Shown piece by piece: positions 1 to 8,389 of a stretch of 64,000 bases of DNA. The DNA is taken from positions 1,813,001-1,877,000 of the forward strand of contig NZ_CP036299.1 of the NCBI RefSeq assembly GCF_007752345.1, given 5' to 3'. The stretch's first letter is position 1, and every line of letters begins with the position of its first letter. Below the pieces are notes generated by a model. That model was not told where the DNA came from and made no database searches. It saw only the letters and a list, made by a program, of their open reading frames with translations. The stretch is from Planctopirus ephydatiae (GTDB lineage: Bacteria > Planctomycetota > Planctomycetia > Planctomycetales > Planctomycetaceae). A program made the position numbers and the translations under genes.

Positions 1-275
<275 letters not shown>

Positions 276-362
276 TTGACGTACTATGCTCATCGCCGAA
301 CATAGCATCCTGTCACGTCTAGTCAGGTCGCCGGGAAGCCATGCAGGCGAGCCGCTATGTCG

Positions 363-390
363 GGTGCATGAAGTTCTTACGCAATGCACC
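363..390. repeat. 28-bp hairpin repeat, family C, copy 1
   Basis: GGTGCAT and ATGCACC arms surround a 14-base loop that begins GAAGTTC. A second copy with 25 of 28 bases identical lies at 51031-51058, about 50 kb away, and shares the loop start as well as the arms. The loop conservation argues for a dispersed element rather than a chance terminator. Confidence 0.7.
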
Positions 391-444
391 ATCTTGCCGC
401 TGGAAAAGTCAAAGGGGTCAGAACTCTTTTTGCAGATCCTAATT

Positions 445-466
445 GGCAGGCGGGAGCCTGCCCTAC
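445..466. repeat. REP-like hairpin, family A, copy 1
   Basis: GGCAGGCGGGAGCCTGCC followed by CTAC. The 7-bp arms GGCAGGC and GCCTGCC enclose a GGGA tetraloop. An identical 22-base copy is at 806-827 in the same orientation, and both copies are preceded by a TTTTGCAG-like tract. No poly-T tail follows, so a terminator role is doubtful. Confidence 0.75.
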
Positions 467-556
467 GAGGCTGTGCAGGTGAGGATGGTCGACATCCTTC
501 AAGTGCAATTGGCTCAGTTGTCGGTCTACGGTTCACGAACCCGCGAAAAACCATCC

Positions 557-682
557 ACGAGCCGGAAGCGTCAGCGACGGGCATTCTCCGATTTCTCTTG
601 AGTAACAAGTTTGGCTATCAACTCGACTTGTCGTGGTTCTAACAGAAGCTGAGAGTCCCCGTCGCTGACGCTTCCGGCTCGT
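557..682. repeat. Inverted repeat pair with 25-bp perfect arms, family B (MITE-like)
   Basis: The left arm, 557-581, begins ACGAGCCGGAAGCG. The right arm, 658-682, is its exact reverse complement and ends CGCTTCCGGCTCGT. The spacer is 76 bases and has no credible reading frame. Size and symmetry fit a small non-autonomous element or a pair of REP units (BIME-like). No target-site duplication is obvious. Confidence 0.7.
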
Positions 683-805
683 AAAGCTCGTGAAGTCACC
701 CTGGGGTATTTCTCTGAGAACTGGCTCAACCAAAGTGTTCCGCACACACGCGAGGATCGAACCAGCCGGTTGGGTTAAGTCAAAAGAATTTTGCAGCACC
801 CAATC

Positions 806-827
806 GGCAGGCGGGAGCCTGCCCTAC
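806..827. repeat. REP-like hairpin, family A, copy 2
   Basis: Identical over 22 bases to the copy at 445-466, including the GGGA loop and the trailing CTAC. It lies 26 bases beyond the stop codon of the DUF11 gene, which reads from the other strand. Confidence 0.75.
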
Positions 828-853
828 AAAAATGGCGATAGCAGTCAGCCCGT

Positions 854-3700
854 TTATCGGCGGGTTGAGGCTCGGTTTCCAGCAGTATTTGGCCCTGGTG
901 CTGCGGGATCGGTAATCACTTGAATCACGTCATCGCGATGGAGTGGTCGGAGCATGTTCTCAGCCACGACCTGCACACCGATCGGGTTATCCCCTTCGCG
1001 AGAGGCTTCCAACTCCAGTTCGAATGGTAATTCGGCACCAGCCGCCACCGAGCCGGGAATTTGAAAAATGATTCGCGAACCCTGCTGTGTCGGCTGCACA
1101 GGGCCATCCACACTGATGAGCTTCAAGCCGGGGGGAATATCGATCGCCAGTGCCACACTTTGAGCCGGTGCGCTGCCGCGATTCTTGACGACGAGCCGAG
1201 AGTGAACGCGTTCACCCACAGCAATCAGCTTCTCTTCGTTCATCGGGATAATCGTGATTGAAGGGAGCCCTTCGGCTTTTGCTGTCGCACTGACAGTCGC
1301 TTTCGCACCCTCTCCACTGATCGCAGAAACTGTGGCAGCCACTTCACCGGTCTGTCGTGCGGTCAATCGAGTGCTCAATGTTCTTGTCGCCCCGGGTGGG
1401 AGCTCACGGATTTCCCAGCTCACGGTACGAGTTGTGGTATCGAAATCGCCTCCTTCACTGGCATCCGCAAAGTCGTAACCGGTCGGGATTTCTTCCACGA
1501 CTTTGATGTTTCTCAAAACCGCACTGCCCTGATTCTGCACGAGGTTATCAAAGCGGGCCGGGCGTCCCACGATGGCACGGGAGGGAACCTGATGAGTAAT
1601 CGCCAGGCCACTCCCCAGCACCACGATCTCCTTCTGAGCTTCAATGGGCCGCATTCCCTGAGCGAGCACGGTCACCTGATTTTTCAATCGACCGACTCGA
1701 GTTGGTACCACTTCGAGTAACACATCGTGAGATTCCCCAGGAGCCAGATCGCCCACGAGATACTCGACATCTTTGCCCGCAGGATGATCAATTCCTTCCG
1801 GAAGCAGATCCCGCACGATGACGTTCTTGGCCGTGTTTTTACCCAGATTTTTGACCCGGAACGTCATTTCGAAGGCTTTTCCGAGAGTCACCTCGGCAGG
1901 AACATCACTCCGAAGATCGATTTCCGCAGCAGCCACGACAATTTCAGCGGCCACTTCCGAGACAAAACTGACGCGTGCCACACTGCCAATCTGTCCTTCT
2001 TCCACCGGGGTCACCCGCACTTGAATGGTGCGGGTCTCACCAGGCGTCAAAGTCCCGAGTTTCCAGATCAAACGCTTGTAGCTGATCTCGGCTTGAGGAG
2101 CAGTTCCCGTCAGTTGTGTTCCTTTAGGAATTCGATCTTCCACAATCACCTGCCGGGCAGCGACAGTTCCTTCATTTTTCACCACCACCGAATAAATCAG
2201 CGACTGGCCCAGTACGGCACTGGCCGGAGCCTGCTTCTCAATGACAACCCGCGGCTGTTCAACAGCCCGCGCAGTGGATTCGGCCGCTGCTCCAGGTTCC
2301 GGGATCATGGCTGGACGTGCAGGGCGGTTTGAGGGATCGAATGGTGGCTCAGCACCTTCATTCACGGGACGTTTTTGCGGGAAGTCATCTCGAATCGATC
2401 CGCGAGGATCTTGCGGCAACTGTCCCCGCACGGGCTCAGAACCGAAGGGATCATTCTCAGCCGGAAGACTTCGCGATGAGTTTTCCAGATCTCGTGAACC
2501 CGAACTTCGTGGAGGCAAAACGGTCCGAGGAACTTCATCGCCGGGAAAATCACGATCAGGGCCAATCGCAGGCTCAACCGGGCGTAATCGATCAGGCTCA
2601 TTCCGATTTCGACCAGTGGCCGGAGCATTCGTGGAACCTGCCGGCGGAAGCTGAGAAGGCAAACCCAATTCAACATCCAGATCGACAGGCAAACTGGTCG
2701 GCGGAGTTGTTCGACCAGAACCCATGGCCGGCAGACCAGAATCGGTGGGCAATTCACGATTCGATGGATTCCGCGATGGCAGACGATCTCGGGTGCTATT
2801 GCCAGCGGGAGGAGTTGCGGGAGTATCCAGCCCAAAGGGATCTGCCTCAGGGATTGCCACCGGTGGTGCTGAGGGGGCCATTGATGGTCGGCGATAAGGC
2901 TGCATGTCACCGGGCTGCTGATTGTCACCCGGTTGAGCACCCGCAGGTTCTCGACCACTACTGGCTGGAGCACTGTTTTTTAATGGAGGCAAGTCCGCTG
3001 GGAATGCATCAGCAAAGGGGTCCGCCTCACCATTCTGGATGCCACTGGTTTGTTGAATCCTGCTTCTGGCTGGAGACTTCTCGCCAACAGTCGGTTGACC
3101 GATCGGAATCGGCTGGGCGTCAGGAACTTCCAGCAAACGAGGTGCAACCCCGGAAGCTTCTTTTTTGGGTTCGATCTGTGCAGTGCGTGCCGAACCTGAA
3201 GATCTTGTCAGTGGTTGAGCATCCAGATCGGGGAGGACAGGAGGTGTTGGCATCGCTGCCGCTGAGTCTTTTTCGGCCACGGCCGGTGGAGGCAGTACCA
3301 GTGCTGGGCCCGATACAGGTTCATTCGCTGACTGACTGCGCACGACTGGTTGCTGTTTCTCATCGATCGTAGGGTCAGCTTCGGGGAACTCCCCAGCGGC
3401 CTGATAAGCCGCCAGTCGAAAATCGAGTCCACGACTTGAAGATGGACCTTTTGCAGTCTCACCCGGGACTTCTTTGGTCGAAATGTTGGCCTCATGCACA
3501 GAAGGCAGCGACGCATCGACAGTCAGGCCAGGTTCCGGGAAGGTTTCTGCACCTTGCTCAGCGGAGATTTCTCCCGCATGCACCAGAGGCTGCTTCAACT
3601 GATTGAGATGGTTGAGTTGGCCGTAAACATTCACGACAACGAGTGAACAGACCCCAACCACGACCGAAAGGGCGGCAAATTTCCAGAAACCGGACAGCAT
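854..3700 (-). CDS. Large secreted or anchored protein with DUF11 repeats
   Basis: About 948 residues from ATG 3700, which I prefer because a GGGGA tract lies some 8 bases upstream and a hydrophobic segment (MLSGFWKFAALSVVVGV) starts at once. The open frame extends further to 3769. The N-terminal half is Pro/Ser/Arg-rich and disordered. The C-terminal half holds about four ~100-residue DUF11-type beta repeats, marked by phrases such as YSVVVKNEGTVAARQVIVED, FRVKNLGKNTAKNVIVRDLL and LVVKNRGSAPAQSVALAI. Such repeats occur in large planctomycete cell-wall or surface proteins. The single N-terminal hydrophobic segment suggests a signal anchor with the repeats outside. Exact function unknown; it is monocistronic as far as can be seen. 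Confidence 0.85.
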   Translation of the reverse strand: MLSGFWKFAALSVVVGVCSLVVVNVYGQLNHLNQLKQPLVHAGEISAEQGAETFPEPGLTVDASLPSVHEANISTKEVPGETAKGPSSSRGLDFRLAAYQAAGEFPEADPTIDEKQQPVVRSQSANEPVSGPALVLPPPAVAEKDSAAAMPTPPVLPDLDAQPLTRSSGSARTAQIEPKKEASGVAPRLLEVPDAQPIPIGQPTVGEKSPARSRIQQTSGIQNGEADPFADAFPADLPPLKNSAPASSGREPAGAQPGDNQQPGDMQPYRRPSMAPSAPPVAIPEADPFGLDTPATPPAGNSTRDRLPSRNPSNRELPTDSGLPAMGSGRTTPPTSLPVDLDVELGLPSQLPPAGSTNAPATGRNRNEPDRLRPVEPAIGPDRDFPGDEVPRTVLPPRSSGSRDLENSSRSLPAENDPFGSEPVRGQLPQDPRGSIRDDFPQKRPVNEGAEPPFDPSNRPARPAMIPEPGAAAESTARAVEQPRVVIEKQAPASAVLGQSLIYSVVVKNEGTVAARQVIVEDRIPKGTQLTGTAPQAEISYKRLIWKLGTLTPGETRTIQVRVTPVEEGQIGSVARVSFVSEVAAEIVVAAAEIDLRSDVPAEVTLGKAFEMTFRVKNLGKNTAKNVIVRDLLPEGIDHPAGKDVEYLVGDLAPGESHDVLLEVVPTRVGRLKNQVTVLAQGMRPIEAQKEIVVLGSGLAITHQVPSRAIVGRPARFDNLVQNQGSAVLRNIKVVEEIPTGYDFADASEGGDFDTTTRTVSWEIRELPPGATRTLSTRLTARQTGEVAATVSAISGEGAKATVSATAKAEGLPSITIIPMNEEKLIAVGERVHSRLVVKNRGSAPAQSVALAIDIPPGLKLISVDGPVQPTQQGSRIIFQIPGSVAAGAELPFELELEASREGDNPIGVQVVAENMLRPLHRDDVIQVITDPAAPGPNTAGNRASTRR

Positions 3701-3769
3701 GGATCCATCCCCTACCGCAACGTGCATCGTGCACTCAAAGCCCGCATGACCTATGCGCAGCTTTTGCAT

Positions 3770-4370
3770 TCAGAGGCTGGAATACCACATTTTTGTAAGA
3801 ATGGAAAGATCGATCAGTGCAAAACCAAGTCCAAAGCATGAAAGAATTCGAAGCATTGTAAAAACTTAGAACAATTTTCAGGGCGTCCACTCCGGAAATC
3901 GGCAGAGTCGTCACTTCCGAATAGACAGTCACTTTCGGCCGGCGACTGATTACCTACCCAGCACTTGATCACTCCAAAGAACCTGATTTGATGACAATCC
4001 CTCGGGGAATGGTTGGTCTCCCGTCAATTCTCCCCCTCAATTCCCACGAAATCAGCACGCAACCTGAATTCTGCTTGTCAGCAGGCCGGTCAGCAGCGGA
4101 AAATAGTGCCTGGCTTCACCAATCCGGAGATTTCAGCACCACTTCCTCCCTCAGAGGGTGTGGCGATTGCGACAGGTATGCGGGGCATAAGGATCGCAAG
4201 CGAATTCTGGCTGACTTTACTGGAGAATTTCCCGGCGGAACAATGGGTCTGCCTGAGGAGATGCCGATGTGAGGCAAGATAACGATCAGGCGCAGAAACA
4301 CGATCAGGCGACAGACCTTCCAATTCTGTAGTCCTCATCAGCGAGATGAACTGTCTGGGGTAACATCGCA
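3770..4370. other. Intergenic region between divergent genes
   Basis: About 600 bases between the DUF11 gene (minus) and the SDSDV gene (plus). Two overlapping open frames of about 90 codons near 3988-4282 have no recognisable protein character and no clear ribosome binding site. A short direct repeat, ACGATCAGGCG, occurs twice near 4280-4312 ahead of the downstream gene. Promoters for both flanking genes are expected here but none stands out. Confidence 0.5.
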
Positions 4371-5819
4371 ATGGCGAAGAAATATCTGAGCCTCGAAGAA
4401 GCAGCAGAAATGCTCGGCATGCGCCCGGAAGATGTCGGCCGCATGCGCGAAAAAGGCGATTTGCGAGGCTTCGCCGATCGCGGCAACTGGAAGTTTCGAT
4501 CCGAAGATATCGAAGAAGCCCTCCGGCGGCGTCAAATCGACTCCGATCCCGACGTCAACCTGCTCTCTGATGATGAGGATGGCAACCTCTTCAATGAGCC
4601 AACACCTGCAAGCAGGAAAGGTGCATCGGGTTCTGACAGCGATGTCCGGTTAGTGGCCCCCTCGTTTGCCCTCGACGAAGGCGATGTTCGCACCGATCCC
4701 GAAATCTTGTTAGCTGCTGCTCCCTCCGATAGCGATGTCCGGCTGGCTTCTAAACCAGGCTCAGATAGCGATGTCAAGCTGATGAGCCATTCCGATTCGG
4801 ATAGCGATGTCCGTCTCTCGCTCTCCGATAGCGACGTCAAACTGGCGAAATCTCTCGGTCCTGACAGCGATGTCCGCCTCGTTGGTGGACGCGATATTGT
4901 AAAGCCAGGTAGCGATAGCGATGTCGCACTGGTCTCGGATGTCGAAGGACGAGATCGAGATTTTGGCGGTTCGGCAATTCTCGATGACGATGAGGGCGAC
5001 AGCCTGTTCCTGCCGGGCGACAGTGCTTTAAGGTTAGGTGGCGACAGCGGCATGGAGCTGGGACGCCCTGCTGATAGCGGCATTCTCCTGGAAAAACCGA
5101 AACCAGGTTCAAGCAGCTCGCGATTGTTTGAATCCAAAACAGAGCCCGAGCAATTCACTCTCGCGATGGATTCCAGCCCCAAGCTGGCAGGTGATTCAGG
5201 TTCAAAAAACTCTGGCAAGTCCCCTCCAGCGCGTGACGACCTCGACCAGACAGCCCCGATGCTGATTCTGGATGATGATGAAGACACCGTCTCGACGACA
5301 GCCTTCGAAGTCCCCATGCTCGATGACGATGCCCCTGCCATAGGGAATCGCCGCGATCAGACTGAGGCCGATGTGCTGCTGTTCGATGACGAAGAAGACC
5401 TCGACGGTAATCTGGCGACCACCATTCGTAAGGGCAGCCGGAATGTCGACGACGATGATGAATTCGAAGATCTCAGCGACAGCTCCGTCGCCGAACTCGA
5501 GAACGATGACGTCGTGACATTTGACGACGCCGACGATGATGACGACAACGTCTTCGCCGATGCCGACGAAGACGATATGGACTCGGAAATGGTCGAAGGT
5601 TCCAGTGCCGTCGGCCTGGCTGCCGGTGGCGTCAGACGACCGACTCCTCGTGAAGAGGAATGGGGTGCTGGCACATTTTCACTCCTGGCACTTTCAACCC
5701 TGACGTTGGTGGCAGGGACTGTGATTGCGGCCGATCTGATGCGAGTCATTTCTTCGCAAGGGCAGACAGCGGTCTACAGCGGTGCTCTCGTCGAAATGAT
5801 CGGCGGGTTCTTCAAGTAA
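4371..5819 (+). CDS. HTH protein with SDSDV repeats, acidic middle and C-terminal membrane anchor
   Basis: 482 residues. Residues 1-55 form a MerR/excisionase-like helix-turn-helix (MAKKYLSLEEAAEMLGM, then GDLRGFADRGNWKFRSEDIEEAL). Residues ~85-190 carry seven spaced copies of a SDSDV[RK]L-type motif, some degenerate. The middle is strongly acidic, with long Asp/Glu runs to about residue 415. One membrane segment lies at ~434-454 (GTFSLLALSTLTLVAGTVIAA), followed by ~28 residues. The order HTH, acidic linker, tail anchor suggests a cytoplasmic domain tethered to a membrane. I infer that the repeats are short binding motifs or phosphorylation sites. Excisionase-like domains of this kind occur in several planctomycete proteins of unknown role. 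It stands alone; the next gene is separated by repeats. Confidence 0.85.
   Translation: MAKKYLSLEEAAEMLGMRPEDVGRMREKGDLRGFADRGNWKFRSEDIEEALRRRQIDSDPDVNLLSDDEDGNLFNEPTPASRKGASGSDSDVRLVAPSFALDEGDVRTDPEILLAAAPSDSDVRLASKPGSDSDVKLMSHSDSDSDVRLSLSDSDVKLAKSLGPDSDVRLVGGRDIVKPGSDSDVALVSDVEGRDRDFGGSAILDDDEGDSLFLPGDSALRLGGDSGMELGRPADSGILLEKPKPGSSSSRLFESKTEPEQFTLAMDSSPKLAGDSGSKNSGKSPPARDDLDQTAPMLILDDDEDTVSTTAFEVPMLDDDAPAIGNRRDQTEADVLLFDDEEDLDGNLATTIRKGSRNVDDDDEFEDLSDSSVAELENDDVVTFDDADDDDDNVFADADEDDMDSEMVEGSSAVGLAAGGVRRPTPREEEWGAGTFSLLALSTLTLVAGTVIAADLMRVISSQGQTAVYSGALVEMIGGFFK
4630..4935 (+). repeat. In-frame repeats encoding SDSDV motifs
   Basis: Seven copies of a GA[CT]AGCGA[TC]GTC core inside the HTH/tail-anchor gene, spaced irregularly by 30-75 bases. 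The core is conserved at the amino-acid level and varies at third positions (GAC/GAT, GTCCGG/GTCCGT/GTCAAG). That suggests selection on the peptide motif rather than recent DNA duplication. Confidence 0.75.
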
Positions 5820-5894
5820 CGACTTCTGATACGCTTTCGATGTCATCCTAGTGCTCTGTGCGCCATACCTGTTGAGCGCCATCTCTTGCGCTGG

Positions 5895-5980
5895 GTGCCA
5901 TGCTTGCAGCTCCGGGCAAGCATGTCTTCACAACTTAAGCAAGCATGCCTTCCCAACCTGGGCAAGCATGTCTTCCCAAC
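5895..5980. repeat. Palindrome (family D) plus three tandem 20-mers upstream of the LOG gene
   Basis: A hairpin at 5895-5924 reads GTGCCATGCTTGCAGCTCC then GGGCAAGCATG. Its right part starts three direct copies of a GGCAAGCATGTCTTCCCAAC-type 20-mer, at 5915, 5938 and 5961, exactly 23 bases apart. Related hairpins occur at 28971-29001, 29043-29073 and, in part, 33905-33925. A shortened copy (AGCATGCCTCCCAACC) lies at about 6779, on the other side of the LOG gene. Confidence 0.75.
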
Positions 5981-6029
5981 CAGCACAGAGTTGTGGATGA
6001 CCGACCGGGATGCGTATAAAGAAGGTGCC

Positions 6030-6611
6030 ATGCCGAATCTCTGCATCTACTGTGGTTCAAGCTCCGGGTTTCATCCCGATTATCAGGATGCCGCTGTCGA
6101 ATTGGCCCAATTGATGGTCAGTCAGGGCTGGAATCTGGTGTATGGCGGTGGATCGATTGGCGTGATGGGAATCATGGCTGATACCGTCATTGCGGCTGGC
6201 GGAAAAGTTATCGGAATCATTCCCGAATTTCTCGCCACGCGCGAAGTCATGAAAGACAATTGCACTGAGTTATTTGTGACCGATTCAATGCACTCGCGCA
6301 AACGTCAGATGATGGAACTGTCCGATGCCTTTGTCGCTCTCCCGGGTGGTTATGGCACGCTCGAAGAGCTGCTGGAGACCATCACCTGGAAGCAGTTGGG
6401 CCTGCACAATAAACCCATCGCCGTTCTGAACACACGGCAGTTCTTCACGCCACTGATTGGGCAGATCGATCATCTTATCACCGAGGGTTTTGTTCGTCCG
6501 GAACATCGGCTGCTCCTGCGCATCGCCACCACACCAGTTGAGCTTCTGGAACAACTCTCACTCCCCGCCGAGCCACCCCTGAAAAAGTGGTTCAATACGC
6601 AAGAGATCTGA
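6030..6611 (+). CDS. LOG-family (TIGR00730) nucleotide 5'-monophosphate phosphoribohydrolase
   Basis: 193 residues from ATG 6030, chosen because AAGAAGG precedes it and the family's N-terminus (MPNLCIYCGSSSG) starts there. The frame runs open upstream but only through the repeats. Rossmann-like fold with GGGSIGVMG at ~39-47 and the family signature PGGYGTLEE at 105-113, plus Arg/Lys at 90-91. Members cleave ribose 5'-phosphate from nucleoside monophosphates; plant and some bacterial homologues activate cytokinins. Here the natural substrate is unknown and a housekeeping nucleotidase role is as likely. Length is normal for the family. Monocistronic. Confidence 0.9.
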   Translation: MPNLCIYCGSSSGFHPDYQDAAVELAQLMVSQGWNLVYGGGSIGVMGIMADTVIAAGGKVIGIIPEFLATREVMKDNCTELFVTDSMHSRKRQMMELSDAFVALPGGYGTLEELLETITWKQLGLHNKPIAVLNTRQFFTPLIGQIDHLITEGFVRPEHRLLLRIATTPVELLEQLSLPAEPPLKKWFNTQEI

Positions 6612-6964
6612 TGCGAATTTTCAGACTCTTGCCACTTGCTCAACGATACCCTCACCAGACAGTCCTTCCAGAACGACAGAAAAGCGGTTGTTTTGAATCA
6701 GATCTGAACTGTGAACACGTCCCACAATGCCTGTTCATCCAGAGCCATGAGGAGAACACGGGAAATCTGGTGACGTAGCATGCCTCCCAACCCAGTAGGT
6801 TATGCGGAACTCTAACTTAGTAGGTATCTGCGGAGCCAAGAGTTTCGGTATCAAAGTATTTTGCGAGCGAGGAGATGAAGTGTAGTATCAGGACTTCATC
6901 CACCCATCCAGAATACGCGCAGCTGACGACCTTTAATGAGGCGGTATTTGATTCATAATAGCAT
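6612..6964. other. Intergenic region, convergent
   Basis: About 350 bases between the ends of two convergent genes. Apart from a shortened family-D repeat core near 6779-6795 I see no gene, RNA or clear terminator. Confidence 0.5.
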
Positions 6965-8170
6965 TTAAGGAGCAATCAAATTGGCTGGGCGGCGGAAGAT
7001 TCGCTGGCGGCGGGTGGTTTCGGTGTTCTGAACGATCATAACAGGAACAATAGCTGGCGAGATGCTCGAAACCTTCTGATCCGGTGCCGTGAGTTCCTGA
7101 ATTTTCTGCTCGCCTTTCATGGGAAAGACCACCATCTCTTTTCCATCGAGCGGCCCCTTCATGAGATCCACCATGCGGATTTCGCTGTTCTCAAATGTGC
7201 GGAAGTAGAATCGCTTGTTCGTCAGATCATTCCCGCTCGTCCACAACGTGTAATCTGCAACTTCTTCACCATTTTCAAGCGACCTGGCTGACCCCTTGGG
7301 AATGTCAAACTGATTCAAAAGATGAAAGAGTTGCAATACCCCTTCGCGACTGGTTTCTACCGGAAGTGCAGACTTCGAGAAGGCGACAGCCCGCACGAAC
7401 CGCGAAGGAGGCGTGAAGTCGCCAGGCAATCCCAGCATGCCACTCCCCATGCCGAGCGATTTCACCTGCTGCTCACCTAAGGTGATAGAAGTCTTTCCCA
7501 GTGGATCCAGGTTGAGATAGTTACTCAAATTCGTCACATGCCAGTCGAACGTCGGGGCGTTGGTAAAGACTCCGAGCTTGTTTTCATGGATCTTAAGTTC
7601 TCCATCGACATATTCGACGGCAATGGCCTGTCCGGTTGCATCCGTAAAGATGTAGTGCGCAGGAGGCACCATGTTCATTTGCGGCAAGACCGCATTGGCC
7701 ACTTTCACGCTACGAATCGCTTGAGTGGCTTCTTTGATCGTACTGCAGGTTCCCAGTATGTAGGCCCCTACTTCCCAGGGAGCAATCGTCTGAGGGAGAT
7801 CCTCTTTGGTGATCGACTGATACTTGGCATAGCCTGGAAAGTAGAAGAGGCCGCAAGCGAGCCCCTTTTCGTTATGTCCATCCAGCAGCACGGGAAGCCC
7901 GAATGCATTGGCCCCTACTGAAGCATACTTGCTCTTCCACTTCAGGCCCGGCGTTCCATCAGGTGTTGTCCCTGTATAGGCAAAACCACGGGGGATAATC
8001 ACCACGCTCGACAACAGATCGGCACCAAACTCAAGTGTTCTGCCGTAAATGATCGATCCGTCTTTGGGTCGCAAAGTGATTCCGGTGCAGGCTGCCGCCG
8101 GTCGGGTAAAGATTGCAAGGCCCAGCAACAATGCGAGCCCATACCTGGCACCAATACTCAAGTTCAACAT
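6965..8170 (-). CDS. Secreted Ntn hydrolase, choloylglycine hydrolase/penicillin V acylase family
   Basis: 401 residues from ATG 8170; GAGGA lies ~10 bases upstream, and a TTG two codons earlier is a weaker choice. A signal peptide (LALLLGLAIFTRPAAA) is followed at once by Cys28, which would be the N-terminal nucleophile after cleavage (CTGITLRPKDGSIIYGRTLE). That arrangement is typical of the linear-amide C-N hydrolases. Further family positions include the GLACGLFYFPG stretch and the conserved EYVDGELKI region. The family cleaves bile-salt, penicillin V or N-acyl amide bonds; in an environmental planctomycete N-acyl lactones or lipids are possible substrates, but this is a guess. No operon partner; HemW lies ~220 bases upstream on the same strand. 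Confidence 0.88.
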   Translation of the reverse strand: MLNLSIGARYGLALLLGLAIFTRPAAACTGITLRPKDGSIIYGRTLEFGADLLSSVVIIPRGFAYTGTTPDGTPGLKWKSKYASVGANAFGLPVLLDGHNEKGLACGLFYFPGYAKYQSITKEDLPQTIAPWEVGAYILGTCSTIKEATQAIRSVKVANAVLPQMNMVPPAHYIFTDATGQAIAVEYVDGELKIHENKLGVFTNAPTFDWHVTNLSNYLNLDPLGKTSITLGEQQVKSLGMGSGMLGLPGDFTPPSRFVRAVAFSKSALPVETSREGVLQLFHLLNQFDIPKGSARSLENGEEVADYTLWTSGNDLTNKRFYFRTFENSEIRMVDLMKGPLDGKEMVVFPMKGEQKIQELTAPDQKVSSISPAIVPVMIVQNTETTRRQRIFRRPANLIAP

Positions 8171-8389
8171 CTTCAATGATTCCTCGTGCTGCCAGAAACA
8201 ACTTTGCTCGCCACTCTCGAACTCTTCCCTGCAAGTGGGCGTCCGTCCAATCGAAATGCTCGGCAGCAGCTAAGATGCAGCCAGAGAAACGATCCTGATT
8301 CGCTACGGGCTACTTAGGCCGCAAAGTTTTCCATGTCGGCGTACGCTATCATTTGGCACCGCCCGTTTGCTCTCGGGAGATAGGCAAGG

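Larger units (their letters stand above)
276..853. other. Repeat-rich intergenic region after glnA
   Basis: About 580 bases without a credible gene. The open frames here translate to low-quality sequence that simply reads through the palindromes. It contains a GGTGCAT...ATGCACC hairpin (363-390), two copies of a GGCAGGC/GCCTGCC hairpin (445-466 and 806-827), and a 25-bp perfect inverted repeat (557-581 with 658-682). It looks like a landing zone for small mobile or REP-like elements. Confidence 0.7.

Noticed and set aside
286-799. Frames of 88-153 codons in the glnA downstream gap
   Set aside because: They read through palindromic repeats on both strands and have no plausible protein sequence.
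2241-3372. Long plus-strand frames (137-351 codons) opposite the DUF11 gene
   Set aside because: They are antisense shadows of the strongly supported DUF11 gene in high-GC DNA.
3988-4282. Two overlapping ~90-codon frames before the SDSDV gene
   Set aside because: No ribosome binding site and no recognisable protein pattern.
8350-8375. Sigma-54-like promoter TGGCAC...TTGC
   Set aside because: The GG to GC distance is 12 bases instead of 10 and no gene starts downstream on that strand.
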